Source: DATJPR01 sp035506295 (GTDB taxonomy: Bacteria; Bacteroidota; Ignavibacteria; UBA10030; UBA6906). From it: a stretch of 47,127 nt of DNA. The first letter of the stretch is position 1. Each line of letters starts with the position of its first letter. The DNA is taken from the NCBI GenBank assembly GCA_035506295.1, contig DATJPR010000017.1:1-47127 (forward strand). The letters run 5' to 3'. The notes beneath the pieces are model-generated. The model was not told the origin of the DNA and did no database searches. It saw nothing but the letters and a program-made list of their open reading frames with translations. A program made the translations under genes and the position numbers. This document shows positions 15,921 to 24,413 of this stretch, one piece after another.

Positions 15921-17105
15921 CTATTTCGTTTTCAGTTTCTGATTCTTTTTGATAAGGGCGACCCGTTGCTGTACGCACGCCGCGCTCCGTAGTGGATCTT
16001 CCGGGGTGTGCAGGACGTAGTCGAGCAGACGCTCGACGGTCGAGGTGGCCACATGCATGCGCGTGTCGGACGACGCATAGTAGATCATGACGTCGCCATT
16101 GTCCCGGGCCACCCAGCCGTTGCTGAACACCACATTGGAGACGTCGCCCACGCGTTCCGCCCCATCGGGCGCGATGAAGTATCCGCCGGGTTGCGCGATG
16201 ACCTTGCACGGCTCTTTGAGGTCGGTGAGGAACAAATACAGAACATACCGCAATCCCGCGGCCGTGTTTCGAACGCCATGGGCCAGTTGCAGCCATCCTT
16301 TGTCCGTTTTGATCGGCGCCGGACCGAGGCCGTTCTTGACCTCCTTGATCGTGTGGTAGAGACGATCGTCGATGATCAGTTCGTGGTCGATCACGGCGGG
16401 GCTCATGGAATCCGACAGGCCCCATCCGATGCCGCCGCCCGATCCGGCCTCGATGAATCCGTCTTGCGGCCTGGTGTAGAAAGCATATTTGCCGTGATAG
16501 AATTCCGGATGGAGCACAACGTTGCGCTGCTGTGGCGATTTAGTCCGGAGGTCGGGAAGGCGTTCCCACGAGATGAAGTCTTTCGTGCGGGCGATGCCGG
16601 CTTGTGCCGTCGCCGACGAAAGATCGCCGCGCGGGGCATTGGGCTCCTTGCGTTCACTGCAGAAGATGCCGTAGAACCAGCCGTCCTCATGCTTCGCCAC
16701 GCGCAGATCATAGACGTTGATGTCCGGGTCTTCGGTTTCCGGCATGACGATCGGAAGGTCCCAGAACCGGAACTTGTCAAGGCCGTTCCGCGATTCAGCG
16801 ACGGCAAAGAACGACTTGCGGTCGACGCCTTCCACCCGGACAAAGAGCAGGATCTTCCCGTTGTGTTCGATGGCGCCCGAATTGAACGCAGCGTTGATCC
16901 CCATTCGCTCCATCAGGAATGGGTTCGTCCTGAAGTCGAGATCGTACCGCCAGGAAAGCGGCGTATGCTCAGCGGTGACGACAGGATGGACGTATCGCTG
17001 GTAGACGCCGTTGCCGTTCTTGGCCTTGAAGTTCGGACGGCGGATCAGCGCCTCATGCTTGGATGTGAGGGCCTTCAGTTTTCTGTTGAACTCCGGACGG
17101 GTCAT
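15921..17105 (-). CDS. GH130 4-O-beta-D-mannosyl-D-glucose phosphorylase
   Basis: 394 residues from ATG 17103-17105. The SD is weak; this start was chosen because it matches the usual family N-terminus and length (about 390), while upstream in-frame starts add unlike sequence. The five-bladed propeller pattern of GH130 is visible: HPVVTAEHTPLSWRYDLDF, FNSGAIEHNGKILLFVRVEG, DPDINVYDLRV (D133 is the likely proton donor), LHPEFYHGKYAFYTRP, and a C-terminal DNGDVMIYYASSDTRMHVA. These enzymes split mannosyl-1,4-glucose with phosphate into mannose-1-phosphate and glucose in the cytoplasm; no signal peptide is present. With the 2-epimerase it forms the known mannobiose catabolic pair. Divergent from the acetylesterase gene. 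Confidence 0.9.
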   Translation of the reverse strand: MTRPEFNRKLKALTSKHEALIRRPNFKAKNGNGVYQRYVHPVVTAEHTPLSWRYDLDFRTNPFLMERMGINAAFNSGAIEHNGKILLFVRVEGVDRKSFFAVAESRNGLDKFRFWDLPIVMPETEDPDINVYDLRVAKHEDGWFYGIFCSERKEPNAPRGDLSSATAQAGIARTKDFISWERLPDLRTKSPQQRNVVLHPEFYHGKYAFYTRPQDGFIEAGSGGGIGWGLSDSMSPAVIDHELIIDDRLYHTIKEVKNGLGPAPIKTDKGWLQLAHGVRNTAAGLRYVLYLFLTDLKEPCKVIAQPGGYFIAPDGAERVGDVSNVVFSNGWVARDNGDVMIYYASSDTRMHVATSTVERLLDYVLHTPEDPLRSAACVQQRVALIKKNQKLKTK

Positions 17106-17219
17106 GAGGCTGTGCCTGCAGTGAATAGCGCACCCAACAAACCTCACAAACAATGCCATCAGAGAAGAGCCGTCCAGTGAGAAATTATGGGGAAGTGACT
17201 TGAGATTCGTCTGAAGCCC

Positions 17220-17236
17220 TTTATTACTGTAATAAA
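17220..17236. promoter_or_regulatory. Dyad TTTATTA-CTG-TAATAAA
   Basis: A 7-bp perfect inverted repeat with a 3-base centre lies in the 255-base spacer between the divergent GH130 and acetylesterase genes. Its length and AT-rich arms fit an operator for a dimeric repressor or activator. Regulator unknown. Confidence 0.4.
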
Positions 17237-17314
17237 AGGTTATACTATTGATAATCGCTGCGATATCTCGCTCCTCCAACACGCTCGCTCTTGCCCGATC
17301 TTGACGTGGCAAGG

Positions 17315-17334
17315 GAATTGTTCCAGTGCAATTC
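17315..17334. promoter_or_regulatory. Dyad GAATTG-N8-CAATTC
   Basis: Perfect 6-bp arms with an 8-base centre, 26 bases upstream of the acetylesterase start codon. It lies within a looser symmetry of GGGAA and TTCCC. Candidate operator or leader hairpin. Confidence 0.3.
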
Positions 17335-17360
17335 AATTTTCCCGCACACGAGGCTTCTCA

Positions 17361-19391
17361 ATGAAATTCCTGTCCATGTTCTTTCTTCTCGCCTTCGTTG
17401 TCCTCGTCTCTCCTGTATTCGCAGGCCCCGCGCCGAATCGGTTGGCCTCGGTCTTTTCCGACAACATGGTGCTCCAGCAACAGCGCGCTGTGCCGGTGTG
17501 GGGCAACGGCTCACCGGGGGCGGCGGTGTCGGTGCAGGCATCGTGGGGGAAGTCAGCATCGGGAACGGTCGGTGTCGACAGCGCATGGCAGGTTCGCCTG
17601 CAGACGCCCCGCGCCGGAGGTCCCTTCACGCTCGAGATTCATGTGGGGGACTCGCTTTTCACGCTCAAGAATGTCATGGTCGGCGAAGTCTGGCTTTGCT
17701 CCGGACAGTCCAACATGGAGATGCCCCTGCAGGGATGGCCGCCGAACGCTGTCATCGACAGTTCTGCCAGGGAGATCCGTGAGGCGACATACGGCGACAT
17801 CAGACTTCTCACGGTGCCGCGCGCGGCATCGCTCCTGCCGCTCTCGACCTTCAACGCACGTTGGGTCGAATGCTCGCCGGCGACTGCGTCCGGCTTCAGC
17901 GCCACCGCGTACTTCTTCGGGAGGGCCCTCTATAAGAAGCTGCACGTTCCCATCGGCCTGGTTCATTCGAGCTGGGGCGGGACTCCGGCCGAGGCGTGGA
18001 CGGGACTCGATACGCTTGCCCGCTTCCCGGAATATGACACGGTGCTTTCGAAGATGACTGCGGCGCGGGAAAGCCTGGGTGTCTTCGCTCGCTGGTTGTC
18101 GCAGTATCCGATGATCGATATGCGTGGGACGGTCGCGCCGGACCGCTGGGCCGGGCTGAAGTTCCGTGACGATTCGTGCGCTCTGGCTGCATACCCTGAC
18201 AGCCTCTGGCCGACCATGCAGTTGCCGCGGCTCTGGGAGACGACGGACATGGGGAACTTCGACGGGGTGGTATGGTTCAGGAGAACCATCGAGATGCCGA
18301 AGTCATGGGAAGGGAGAGAACTTGTTCTGGAACTCGGTCCGATCGACGACATGGACATCACCTACGTGAACGGGACGCGTGTCGGCGGCTACGAATCCGA
18401 GGGATACTATGCGATGAACCGGGTCTACACGATTCCCACGACATCGGTGAGAGATTCGCTTCTTCATATCGCAGTCCGCGTGCTGGACTACCAGGGAGGA
18501 GGAGGGATCTGGGGGAACGGCCAACGCATGCGCGTGCACCCGGCGGGTTCCGATTCATCGATCGCGCTGGAGGGCACGTGGCGTTATTGGCCCGTCGCAG
18601 ATCTGGTGAGCGGGGTGTTCTATATCTTCGGACCTTCAGGAAGAGGATATTTCTCCCGCCCGTACTTGCCAATCGATGTGAGTTCGTTTACACCCGCCTC
18701 GCTCTATCAGGGGATGATCCTGCCGCTCGTTCCGTTCTCGTTGGCGGGAACGATCTGGTATCAAGGTGAATCCAATGTCTCGAACCCCGGACTCTATGCG
18801 AGGCTCTTCCCGGCCATGATCAGGAACTGGAGGGACGTCTTCCATTTGGCCGACATGCCATTCGATTTTGTCCAGATCGCGCCCTTTGCCTATGGCGGGG
18901 CGTCGCATTCGGAATTGCTGCGTGAAGCACAGTTCAAAACGCTCTCGCTCAAGAATACCGGCATGGCCGTCACGCTGGACATCGGCAACACGAAGAATAT
19001 CCATCCGGGCGACAAGCAGGATGTGGGAAGCCGGCTCGCGCTGTGGGCTCTGTCGAAGACGTACGGGAAGAATATCGAATGCTCGGGCCCCATCCCCGTG
19101 AAGGTGACCCGCACAAAGAAGTTTGTCGAGATACGTTTCGACCATGCGAAGCACGGACTTGTCCTGCGCGACACGGCGTCGGGGTCTGGCTTCGTGATCG
19201 CCGGGGCGGATTCGGTGTTCCATCCGGCGTCGGTCCGTCTCGTCAATGATCGCATTCAGGTGTCCAGTCCGAACGTCCACCATCCGCTCGCCGTGCGCTA
19301 CGCATTCACGGACACGTCGATGGGCACACTTTTCAACAAGGAAGGACTGCCGGCGCCGTCGTTCAGGACGGATGGCTGGGTTGTTAAATAG
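17361..19391 (+). CDS. Exported SASA-type carbohydrate acetylesterase (sialate O-acetylesterase family)
   Basis: 676 residues from ATG 17361, which opens a signal peptide (MKFLSMFFLL...SPVFA). An N-terminal beta domain (VFSDNMVLQQ...VPVWG) leads to VWLCSGQSNMEMPL with catalytic S117, then GLVHSSWGGTPAEAW. A jelly-roll insert (FRRTIEMPKSWEGRELVLEL...YVNGTRVGG) interrupts the SGNH fold, which resumes with LAGTIWYQGESN and NIHPGDKQDVG, carrying the catalytic histidine. This domain order is standard for bacterial SASA proteins. The annotated sialic-acid role is often not the real one; in a mannan locus removal of O-acetyl groups from acetylated mannan is more likely, which is inference. Predicted periplasmic. 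Confidence 0.88.
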   Translation: MKFLSMFFLLAFVVLVSPVFAGPAPNRLASVFSDNMVLQQQRAVPVWGNGSPGAAVSVQASWGKSASGTVGVDSAWQVRLQTPRAGGPFTLEIHVGDSLFTLKNVMVGEVWLCSGQSNMEMPLQGWPPNAVIDSSAREIREATYGDIRLLTVPRAASLLPLSTFNARWVECSPATASGFSATAYFFGRALYKKLHVPIGLVHSSWGGTPAEAWTGLDTLARFPEYDTVLSKMTAARESLGVFARWLSQYPMIDMRGTVAPDRWAGLKFRDDSCALAAYPDSLWPTMQLPRLWETTDMGNFDGVVWFRRTIEMPKSWEGRELVLELGPIDDMDITYVNGTRVGGYESEGYYAMNRVYTIPTTSVRDSLLHIAVRVLDYQGGGGIWGNGQRMRVHPAGSDSSIALEGTWRYWPVADLVSGVFYIFGPSGRGYFSRPYLPIDVSSFTPASLYQGMILPLVPFSLAGTIWYQGESNVSNPGLYARLFPAMIRNWRDVFHLADMPFDFVQIAPFAYGGASHSELLREAQFKTLSLKNTGMAVTLDIGNTKNIHPGDKQDVGSRLALWALSKTYGKNIECSGPIPVKVTRTKKFVEIRFDHAKHGLVLRDTASGSGFVIAGADSVFHPASVRLVNDRIQVSSPNVHHPLAVRYAFTDTSMGTLFNKEGLPAPSFRTDGWVVK

Positions 19392-19421
19392 GCCTTTTCC
19401 CCACACATCGCTGGTCACATT

Positions 19422-19451
19422 TGTAGGGGCGTAGCATGCTACGCCCCTACA
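19422..19451. repeat. Perfect 30-bp palindrome (REP-like), TGTAGGGGCGTAGCA + complement
   Basis: The two 15-base arms are exact complements with no loop (centre between 19436 and 19437). It lies 30 bases after the acetylesterase stop and 30 bases before the next start. GTAGGGGC...GCCCCTAC elements of this type occur as dispersed intergenic palindromes in many bacteria (from memory). It may also form a cruciform or a terminator. Confidence 0.7.
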
Positions 19452-19480
19452 CGAGCAGAACAACTTTCAAGACAACCACC

Positions 19481-20566
19481 ATGAACCTCGTACTACGGAC
19501 AAAGCGTATCCTCGTCATCCTTTGCACAGTGATTTTTATCATTCCGATTCAAACCTCATTTGCCCAACGCCCCGCTCCCGGTCACGTCTGGTGGAACCCG
19601 ATGAACGCCGGCGGACTGCTGGATGATTCGAGTGCAACGAAGCTGTCCCGCATTGCCGTCCGCGGATCGCGCTTCGTGAATGCGCACGGTGACACCGTGC
19701 TTCTCCGCGGACTTGCGATCGCTGATCCCGACGACCTCGTGAACAGGGGACATTGGAACAGGGAGCTCTTTGTGAAAGTAAAAGAGATGGGCGCGATGAT
19801 CGTGCGGATTCCCGTCCACCCTGCGGCGTGGCGCAGCCGCACTCCGCAGAAATATCTCCAGCTCCTCGATCAGGCCGTCGCATGGTCCACCGAGTTCGGC
19901 ATGTACGTAGACATCGACTGGCATTCGATCGGCAATCTGGGGATGGAGTTGTTTCAGGATCCCTCCTACAACACTACGCACCGGGAGACCTACGAGTTCT
20001 GGAGGACCATCGCGCAACATTATCACGGGCACAACACTGTCGCGTTCTACGAGCTCTTTAACGAGCCCACGCTGGACTTCGGCATGCTCGGCGAGATGTC
20101 ATGGAGCGAGTGGAAGGGGATCAACGAGAAGATCATTCATCTGATCAGGGCCTACGACAGGGTGACGATCCCGCTTGTCGCAGGGTTGGATTGGGCTTAT
20201 GATCTCACGCCGCTGAACATCGAACCCATCCAGGCCGAAGGCATCGGCTATGTGACGCACCCGTATCCGCACAAGCGAAGCAAGCCCTGGGTGCCGAAGT
20301 GGGATGAAGACTTCGGCTTCGCTGCGGAACGGTGGCCTGTGGTGGCGACCGAGTTCGGCTTCACGGGGGGCGATGGGGGTTTGAAAGACAACGATGACTA
20401 CGGCAAGGAAATCGTGAGCTACCTTGAGAAGAAGGGGATGAGCTGGATGTGCTGGGTCTTCGATCCTCGCTGGCAACCGCCGATGCTCAAGTCGTGGGAT
20501 GGATACGTCCTCAGCGAAGAGGGGGAGTTCTTCAAGGCGGCGTTGCACGGCAAGATCGGCGAATAA
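19481..20566 (+). CDS. Exported GH5 endoglycanase (cellulase/mannanase type)
   Basis: 361 residues from ATG 19481, with a signal peptide (about 1-29, cleaved near SFA-Q). Upstream in-frame codons would run into the palindrome and are rejected. The barrel shows GDTVLLRGLAIADPDD, MIVRIPVHPAAWR, YVDIDWHSIGN, FYELFNEPTLDF with acid/base E195, YVTHPYPHKRSKPW and VVATEFGFTGG with nucleophile E291. The R-I-P-V-H, D-W-H and N-E-P blocks are classic GH5. Overall it looks like a GH5 cellulase or xyloglucanase-like subfamily; it may cut glucomannan in this setting. It is the last enzyme gene before the receptor genes. No lipobox, so soluble in periplasm or secreted. Confidence 0.85.
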   Translation: MNLVLRTKRILVILCTVIFIIPIQTSFAQRPAPGHVWWNPMNAGGLLDDSSATKLSRIAVRGSRFVNAHGDTVLLRGLAIADPDDLVNRGHWNRELFVKVKEMGAMIVRIPVHPAAWRSRTPQKYLQLLDQAVAWSTEFGMYVDIDWHSIGNLGMELFQDPSYNTTHRETYEFWRTIAQHYHGHNTVAFYELFNEPTLDFGMLGEMSWSEWKGINEKIIHLIRAYDRVTIPLVAGLDWAYDLTPLNIEPIQAEGIGYVTHPYPHKRSKPWVPKWDEDFGFAAERWPVVATEFGFTGGDGGLKDNDDYGKEIVSYLEKKGMSWMCWVFDPRWQPPMLKSWDGYVLSEEGEFFKAALHGKIGE

Positions 20567-21258
20567 AAGAACTTCCGTCGCGATTTCCGGCCTTTATCAT
20601 TTTGATCTACCTTTTATTAACTCAATACTGGGACGGTGCCATGGAGGAACGCCGTCAATGACGGCGATCACGATTTCGGTCTTTTTTCGAGGCTTTTTGG
20701 CCGTCGGCATTCCAAGTCCCTTGGCACCCGGATTGCAACCGCTAAGTCTGCTAAGAGGATTCGCCAGGTTGGCGTCTGGGGCGTGTGCATCAGCGGACGC
20801 TGCCAGTTGATAAGTGGGTAGACATTTCCGATATTCAACCCGCCAACCACCATCATACGAAGGAGTTTCAGACAGGACGAACGGTCTCGTCGAAGGAACG
20901 ATTGAGCGTAGCGATCGGGAATTTCTGGAGGAGCAGGGTGACGCTGTGAGGCGTACTACCCGTAGCATCCCACAGAGTAGCCAGCATGGGGACGAGGAGA
21001 AATGTGTATTTCCTTTCCAGGCGAGACGATCGGGTCGACGGTAATTCGTATAGCCGCCCCACCTTTTTCTCTCACAACAAACGTCAGATCAAAGTTCATA
21101 GCATGTGCCTCTACGGCATGAACGCGGTCGAAGTGTGGCGTACAGCATTCTCTCCAAGCAGTCTCATCCAGTTGCACATGCATGATTGAGGTCTGGAAAA
21201 CCTGATTTCCAACGAGAGACGGTTTTCACGTCATTACCTATCACACTCAGGCATCCTT
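20567..21258. other. 692-base stretch without a convincing intact gene
   Basis: Only short readings are open here on either strand, and none has an SD or a recognisable motif. Codon use appears less GC-biased than in neighbours. An AT-rich stretch at 20596-20630 could hold a promoter or a terminator. The minus strand at 20868-21183 looks like a degraded coding piece, listed separately. The region separates the enzyme genes from the receptor genes and contains the upstream region of the first receptor gene. Confidence 0.5.
20868..21183 (-). pseudogene. Possible frameshifted gene remnant
   Basis: Reading leftwards from ATG 21181-21183 gives a plausible protein (MHVQLDETAWRECC...VREKGGAAIRITVDPIV) that stops at 20956. 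The reading in another frame from about 21010 continues with LLVPMLATLWDATG and TLLLQKFPIATLNRSFDE to a stop at 20868. Joining the two needs a single frameshift near 21000-21020. No family recognised, so this rests only on how protein-like the pieces look. Confidence 0.28.
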
Positions 21259-24200
21259 ATGAGAAACTTCATTGCTTCTAATTTGTCGTGGCGACAAGGC
21301 GGAATGCTCCTCCTTTTGGCAGCGATGATGCTCCTGGTATGTCAGCCCCTCTTAGCACAAGGGACAGGCGGGATCAAAGGACGCGTCCTTGACAAGGCCA
21401 CGGGAGATCCTCTGCCTTTTGCAAACATCATTGTTGTGGGAACGACGATCGGCGCAGCCAGCGACATCTCGGGCAATTTCACGCTGAACAACGTTCCCGC
21501 GGGGACTCACAGCCTTAGAGTCGGATACGTCGGGTACGAGACCGTGACGCGCGACGTCAACGTGACGGCGGATAATGTCCTCAGCGTCGAGTTCAGCCTG
21601 TCGCCGCAGGCGATTCAAGGCGAGACGATTGTCGTCACCGGTCAGGCGAAAGGGCAGATGGAAGCCATCAACCAGCAGCTGGCATCGAACTCCATCATCA
21701 ACGTGGTCTCATCCGACAAGATGAAAGAGCTGCCGGATGCGAACATCGCCGAATCGATCGGCCGCCTGCCCGGCATATCGCTGCAACGCAACGCCGGTGA
21801 AGCCTACGCGGTGGTCGTCCGTGGCTTGTCGCCGAAATACAACGAGGTGATGATTGAAGGTGTGCCGATGAGCTCGACGAACTACTACGACCGCAGCGTC
21901 GACCTGAGCCTGCTCAATGACGACCTGGTGCGCGGCGTCGAAGTCTCGAAAACCCTCCGGCCGGATCTTGATGCGGACGCATTGGGCGGAACCGTGAACC
22001 TTACCCTGAAGACCGCGGACCCCGGACTGCACTACAGCCTGTCGGGGTTGGGAGCCTACACGGACCTGCGCAAGACTTACCAGAACTACAGATTCTCGGG
22101 AACGGTGAGCGACCGGTTCCTGAATGATCAGGTGGGAATCCTGGTGCAGGGGAATGTCGAACAGAAGCAGCTTCCGTCGAATCAGTTCTCGGGCAACTAC
22201 GACCAGCCGATCATCGACGCGAATCGCGTGTGGTACGTGAATACGAATAATGCCATTCTGACAGAATCGAACCTTAACCGGCATCGCTACGCGGCAAGTG
22301 TGGTTCTGGACTACACCTCAGACTGGGTTGACGTGAAGTTCTATAATGTCTTCGATCAGAAGCGGGACAGCAGCGTCAACAGAACCTATCAGTCGAGTTT
22401 CCTGAGCAACGATTTCCGATACAACATCTCCGTGAATGAGAACATTACTGAACAGCGGACGCATTCGCTGTCGGCGTTGTTCAAGTTTGCGGGAACGGAA
22501 TTGCCGGTCTCTCTCTCCTACACGCGGGGAACTGCCACGATCCCCAATCAAATGGATTTCTATTTCTTCCAGACCAATGCGCCTACGGTACCGTCATCGG
22601 CGATCATCTACGGTGATCCGTACAATCTGATGCGCATCCAGGGGGTAATGGATCCGACAAGCGTCAACTCGACATTCAACAACATGACGATCACCAACTC
22701 CCAGCTTCAGGATGAATCGTTCGATCTGAAGCTTGATTGGAAGGTGCCCTTCGCGTTGACGGACTTCCTCAGCGGCGATTTGAAAGCGGGCGGCAAGTTC
22801 CACGGCGTCAGTCGGACGAGCAACCAGTGGCAGATCCGGGATTATATCCTCTACGGGGCGGGCGCCGGCAACCGGAGCGACCTCGTCGCTCAGATGCCGT
22901 TCCTTGCGGGTGTCCCGACGGATCTTCAGGCAGGGATCGCGGCCAGCCGATTTGTCGACTGGAACTACAACACCAAGGATATCCTGGGTTACCCCATCGG
23001 GCCGGGATTTGACGTCAATCGGTTGATCTACATGCAGAACTATTACTATTACACGCTGCACAACCAGCTCCGGTATTGGAATAATGGTCCTCAGGATTTC
23101 AACCAGGATTACAAGGACAATGAGCACACGGCGGCGGGGTACATCATGGCCGAGCTCAATGTCGGGCCCGATCTGACCATCGTTCCCGGGGCACGCTATC
23201 AGGACGAAATCACCGCGATCTCCGCCTATCATATTCAACTGAACGGGACGAACCAGAATGGCCTTGCCGGTACGCCCCCGCAGATAATAGAGTCGCGGAG
23301 GAACACCGCGAACTGGTTCCCATCGGTGAACATCAAGTATCGTGCCACGGAGAACATTCAGGTTATCGGGGCGGCATACAAGAGCCTTTCGCTGCCGAGC
23401 TTCGGTGACATCAATCCGATGGTCGAATACGCTGTCAGCCCGAACAGTATCGTCACGGGGAACCCGCTCCTTCGGCCCTCGACGGCGTGGAACTTCGACC
23501 TTGGCGCATCCTATTCGAGCAATGACGTGGGCTTGCTGACGGTGAATCTCTTTTACAAAGAGATCTCGGACCTGATCTATTCCATGCAGCACTACATGCC
23601 GTACATGCCGTATCCGGTGGATGGCGCACCCTCGGACATTTGGGACCGTCTGCCGAATCCCAATACGGGCTACTACGATCTGGGCTGGGCGAATGTGAAT
23701 AAGGCCACCGGCGTATCGACGACCATTCCGATGAACGATCCGGACAGGGCGATCCTCCGCGGCATCGAAATTTCGTGGCAGACGCACTTCTGGTACCTGC
23801 CCAGTGTCCTCAGCGGTCTGGTCCTTGACCTGAACGCCTCGTACATGAGTTCGCGACAGTTCTACCCATCATTCAATGTCGTCCAGGTGGGCGGCACGAA
23901 ACTCAAACCGATTTATCACCTGCTGTACCAAACGGTGTCCGGACCGCTGCAGGACCAACCTCGGGCCATCTACAACGCTGTCCTCGGATGGGACTATGCA
24001 GGCTTCAGCTCGCGTTTCTCCCTGCGCTATCAGCAGGAAACGTTGACGAGCATGGACACCCAGTATGGTCTGGAGAATTACTTCTACGACAACGTGCTGT
24101 TGATCGATGTCTCTGTGAAGCAGCAGCTCATCGGCAACCTGGCAGTGTTTGCCAATGCGACAAACGTGAATGCCGAAGTGGACAATTACTACTTTTCGCA

Positions 24201-24294
24201 TCCGGCGTACGGCACGGCGGCGGCGGGGCAGTTGCCGACGAACAAGCAAACGTACGGTTGGGCGGTGCAGTTTGGTCTCAGCTTCAATTACTAG
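21259..24294 (+). CDS. TonB-dependent receptor with carboxypeptidase-regulatory-like N-terminal domain (copy 1)
   Basis: 1011 residues, ATG 21259. The signal peptide runs to about residue 33 (PLLA-Q). Residues 37-115 are a carboxypeptidase-regulatory-like domain (GGIKGRVLDKATGDPLPFAN...VGYVGYETVTRDV). The plug follows (ETIVVTGQAKGQME...ESIGRLPGISLQRNAGEAYAVVVRGLSPKY...ADALGGTVNLTLKTADPG), then a large beta-barrel ending in the aromatic FGLSFNY. Such receptors import glycan fragments or siderophores through the outer membrane with TonB energy. Next to mannan enzymes, oligosaccharide uptake is likely. No SusD gene is nearby. The plug-coding part is nearly identical to the second copy at 26691-29693. 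Confidence 0.9.
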   Translation: MRNFIASNLSWRQGGMLLLLAAMMLLVCQPLLAQGTGGIKGRVLDKATGDPLPFANIIVVGTTIGAASDISGNFTLNNVPAGTHSLRVGYVGYETVTRDVNVTADNVLSVEFSLSPQAIQGETIVVTGQAKGQMEAINQQLASNSIINVVSSDKMKELPDANIAESIGRLPGISLQRNAGEAYAVVVRGLSPKYNEVMIEGVPMSSTNYYDRSVDLSLLNDDLVRGVEVSKTLRPDLDADALGGTVNLTLKTADPGLHYSLSGLGAYTDLRKTYQNYRFSGTVSDRFLNDQVGILVQGNVEQKQLPSNQFSGNYDQPIIDANRVWYVNTNNAILTESNLNRHRYAASVVLDYTSDWVDVKFYNVFDQKRDSSVNRTYQSSFLSNDFRYNISVNENITEQRTHSLSALFKFAGTELPVSLSYTRGTATIPNQMDFYFFQTNAPTVPSSAIIYGDPYNLMRIQGVMDPTSVNSTFNNMTITNSQLQDESFDLKLDWKVPFALTDFLSGDLKAGGKFHGVSRTSNQWQIRDYILYGAGAGNRSDLVAQMPFLAGVPTDLQAGIAASRFVDWNYNTKDILGYPIGPGFDVNRLIYMQNYYYYTLHNQLRYWNNGPQDFNQDYKDNEHTAAGYIMAELNVGPDLTIVPGARYQDEITAISAYHIQLNGTNQNGLAGTPPQIIESRRNTANWFPSVNIKYRATENIQVIGAAYKSLSLPSFGDINPMVEYAVSPNSIVTGNPLLRPSTAWNFDLGASYSSNDVGLLTVNLFYKEISDLIYSMQHYMPYMPYPVDGAPSDIWDRLPNPNTGYYDLGWANVNKATGVSTTIPMNDPDRAILRGIEISWQTHFWYLPSVLSGLVLDLNASYMSSRQFYPSFNVVQVGGTKLKPIYHLLYQTVSGPLQDQPRAIYNAVLGWDYAGFSSRFSLRYQQETLTSMDTQYGLENYFYDNVLLIDVSVKQQLIGNLAVFANATNVNAEVDNYYFSHPAYGTAAAGQLPTNKQTYGWAVQFGLSFNY

Positions 24295-24326
24295 CCATCA
24301 TCACTGATCACAAACAAGCATTGGAC

Positions 24327-24336
24327 AAGGAGGTGA
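24327..24336 (+). promoter_or_regulatory. Perfect 10-base SD (AAGGAGGTGA) without a start codon
   Basis: This fully matches the 16S rRNA 3' end, but no ATG, GTG or TTG follows at 5-12 bases; the next real start is 24414, 77 bases on, with its own SD (GGAGAAG). It may be a ribosome standby or loading site in the leader of the T9SS protein gene, or the trace of a lost small gene. Confidence 0.4.
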
Positions 24337-24413
24337 GTCGACCCGCGACAGAAACAGTCAGCAGAAGTCTCTCAAGGTAGTTCTCTGCAACACACACCAC
24401 AATGGAGAAGAAC

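Noticed and set aside
17106..17336. Longer N-terminus for the GH130 phosphorylase
   Set aside because: It would add 77 unlike residues across the divergent promoter and the TTTATTA dyad; the family length fits the ATG at 17105.
21709..23787. Minus-strand open frames under the first receptor gene
   Set aside because: They mirror conserved receptor sequence, and similar shadows appear under the second receptor, as expected for mirrors of paralogues.
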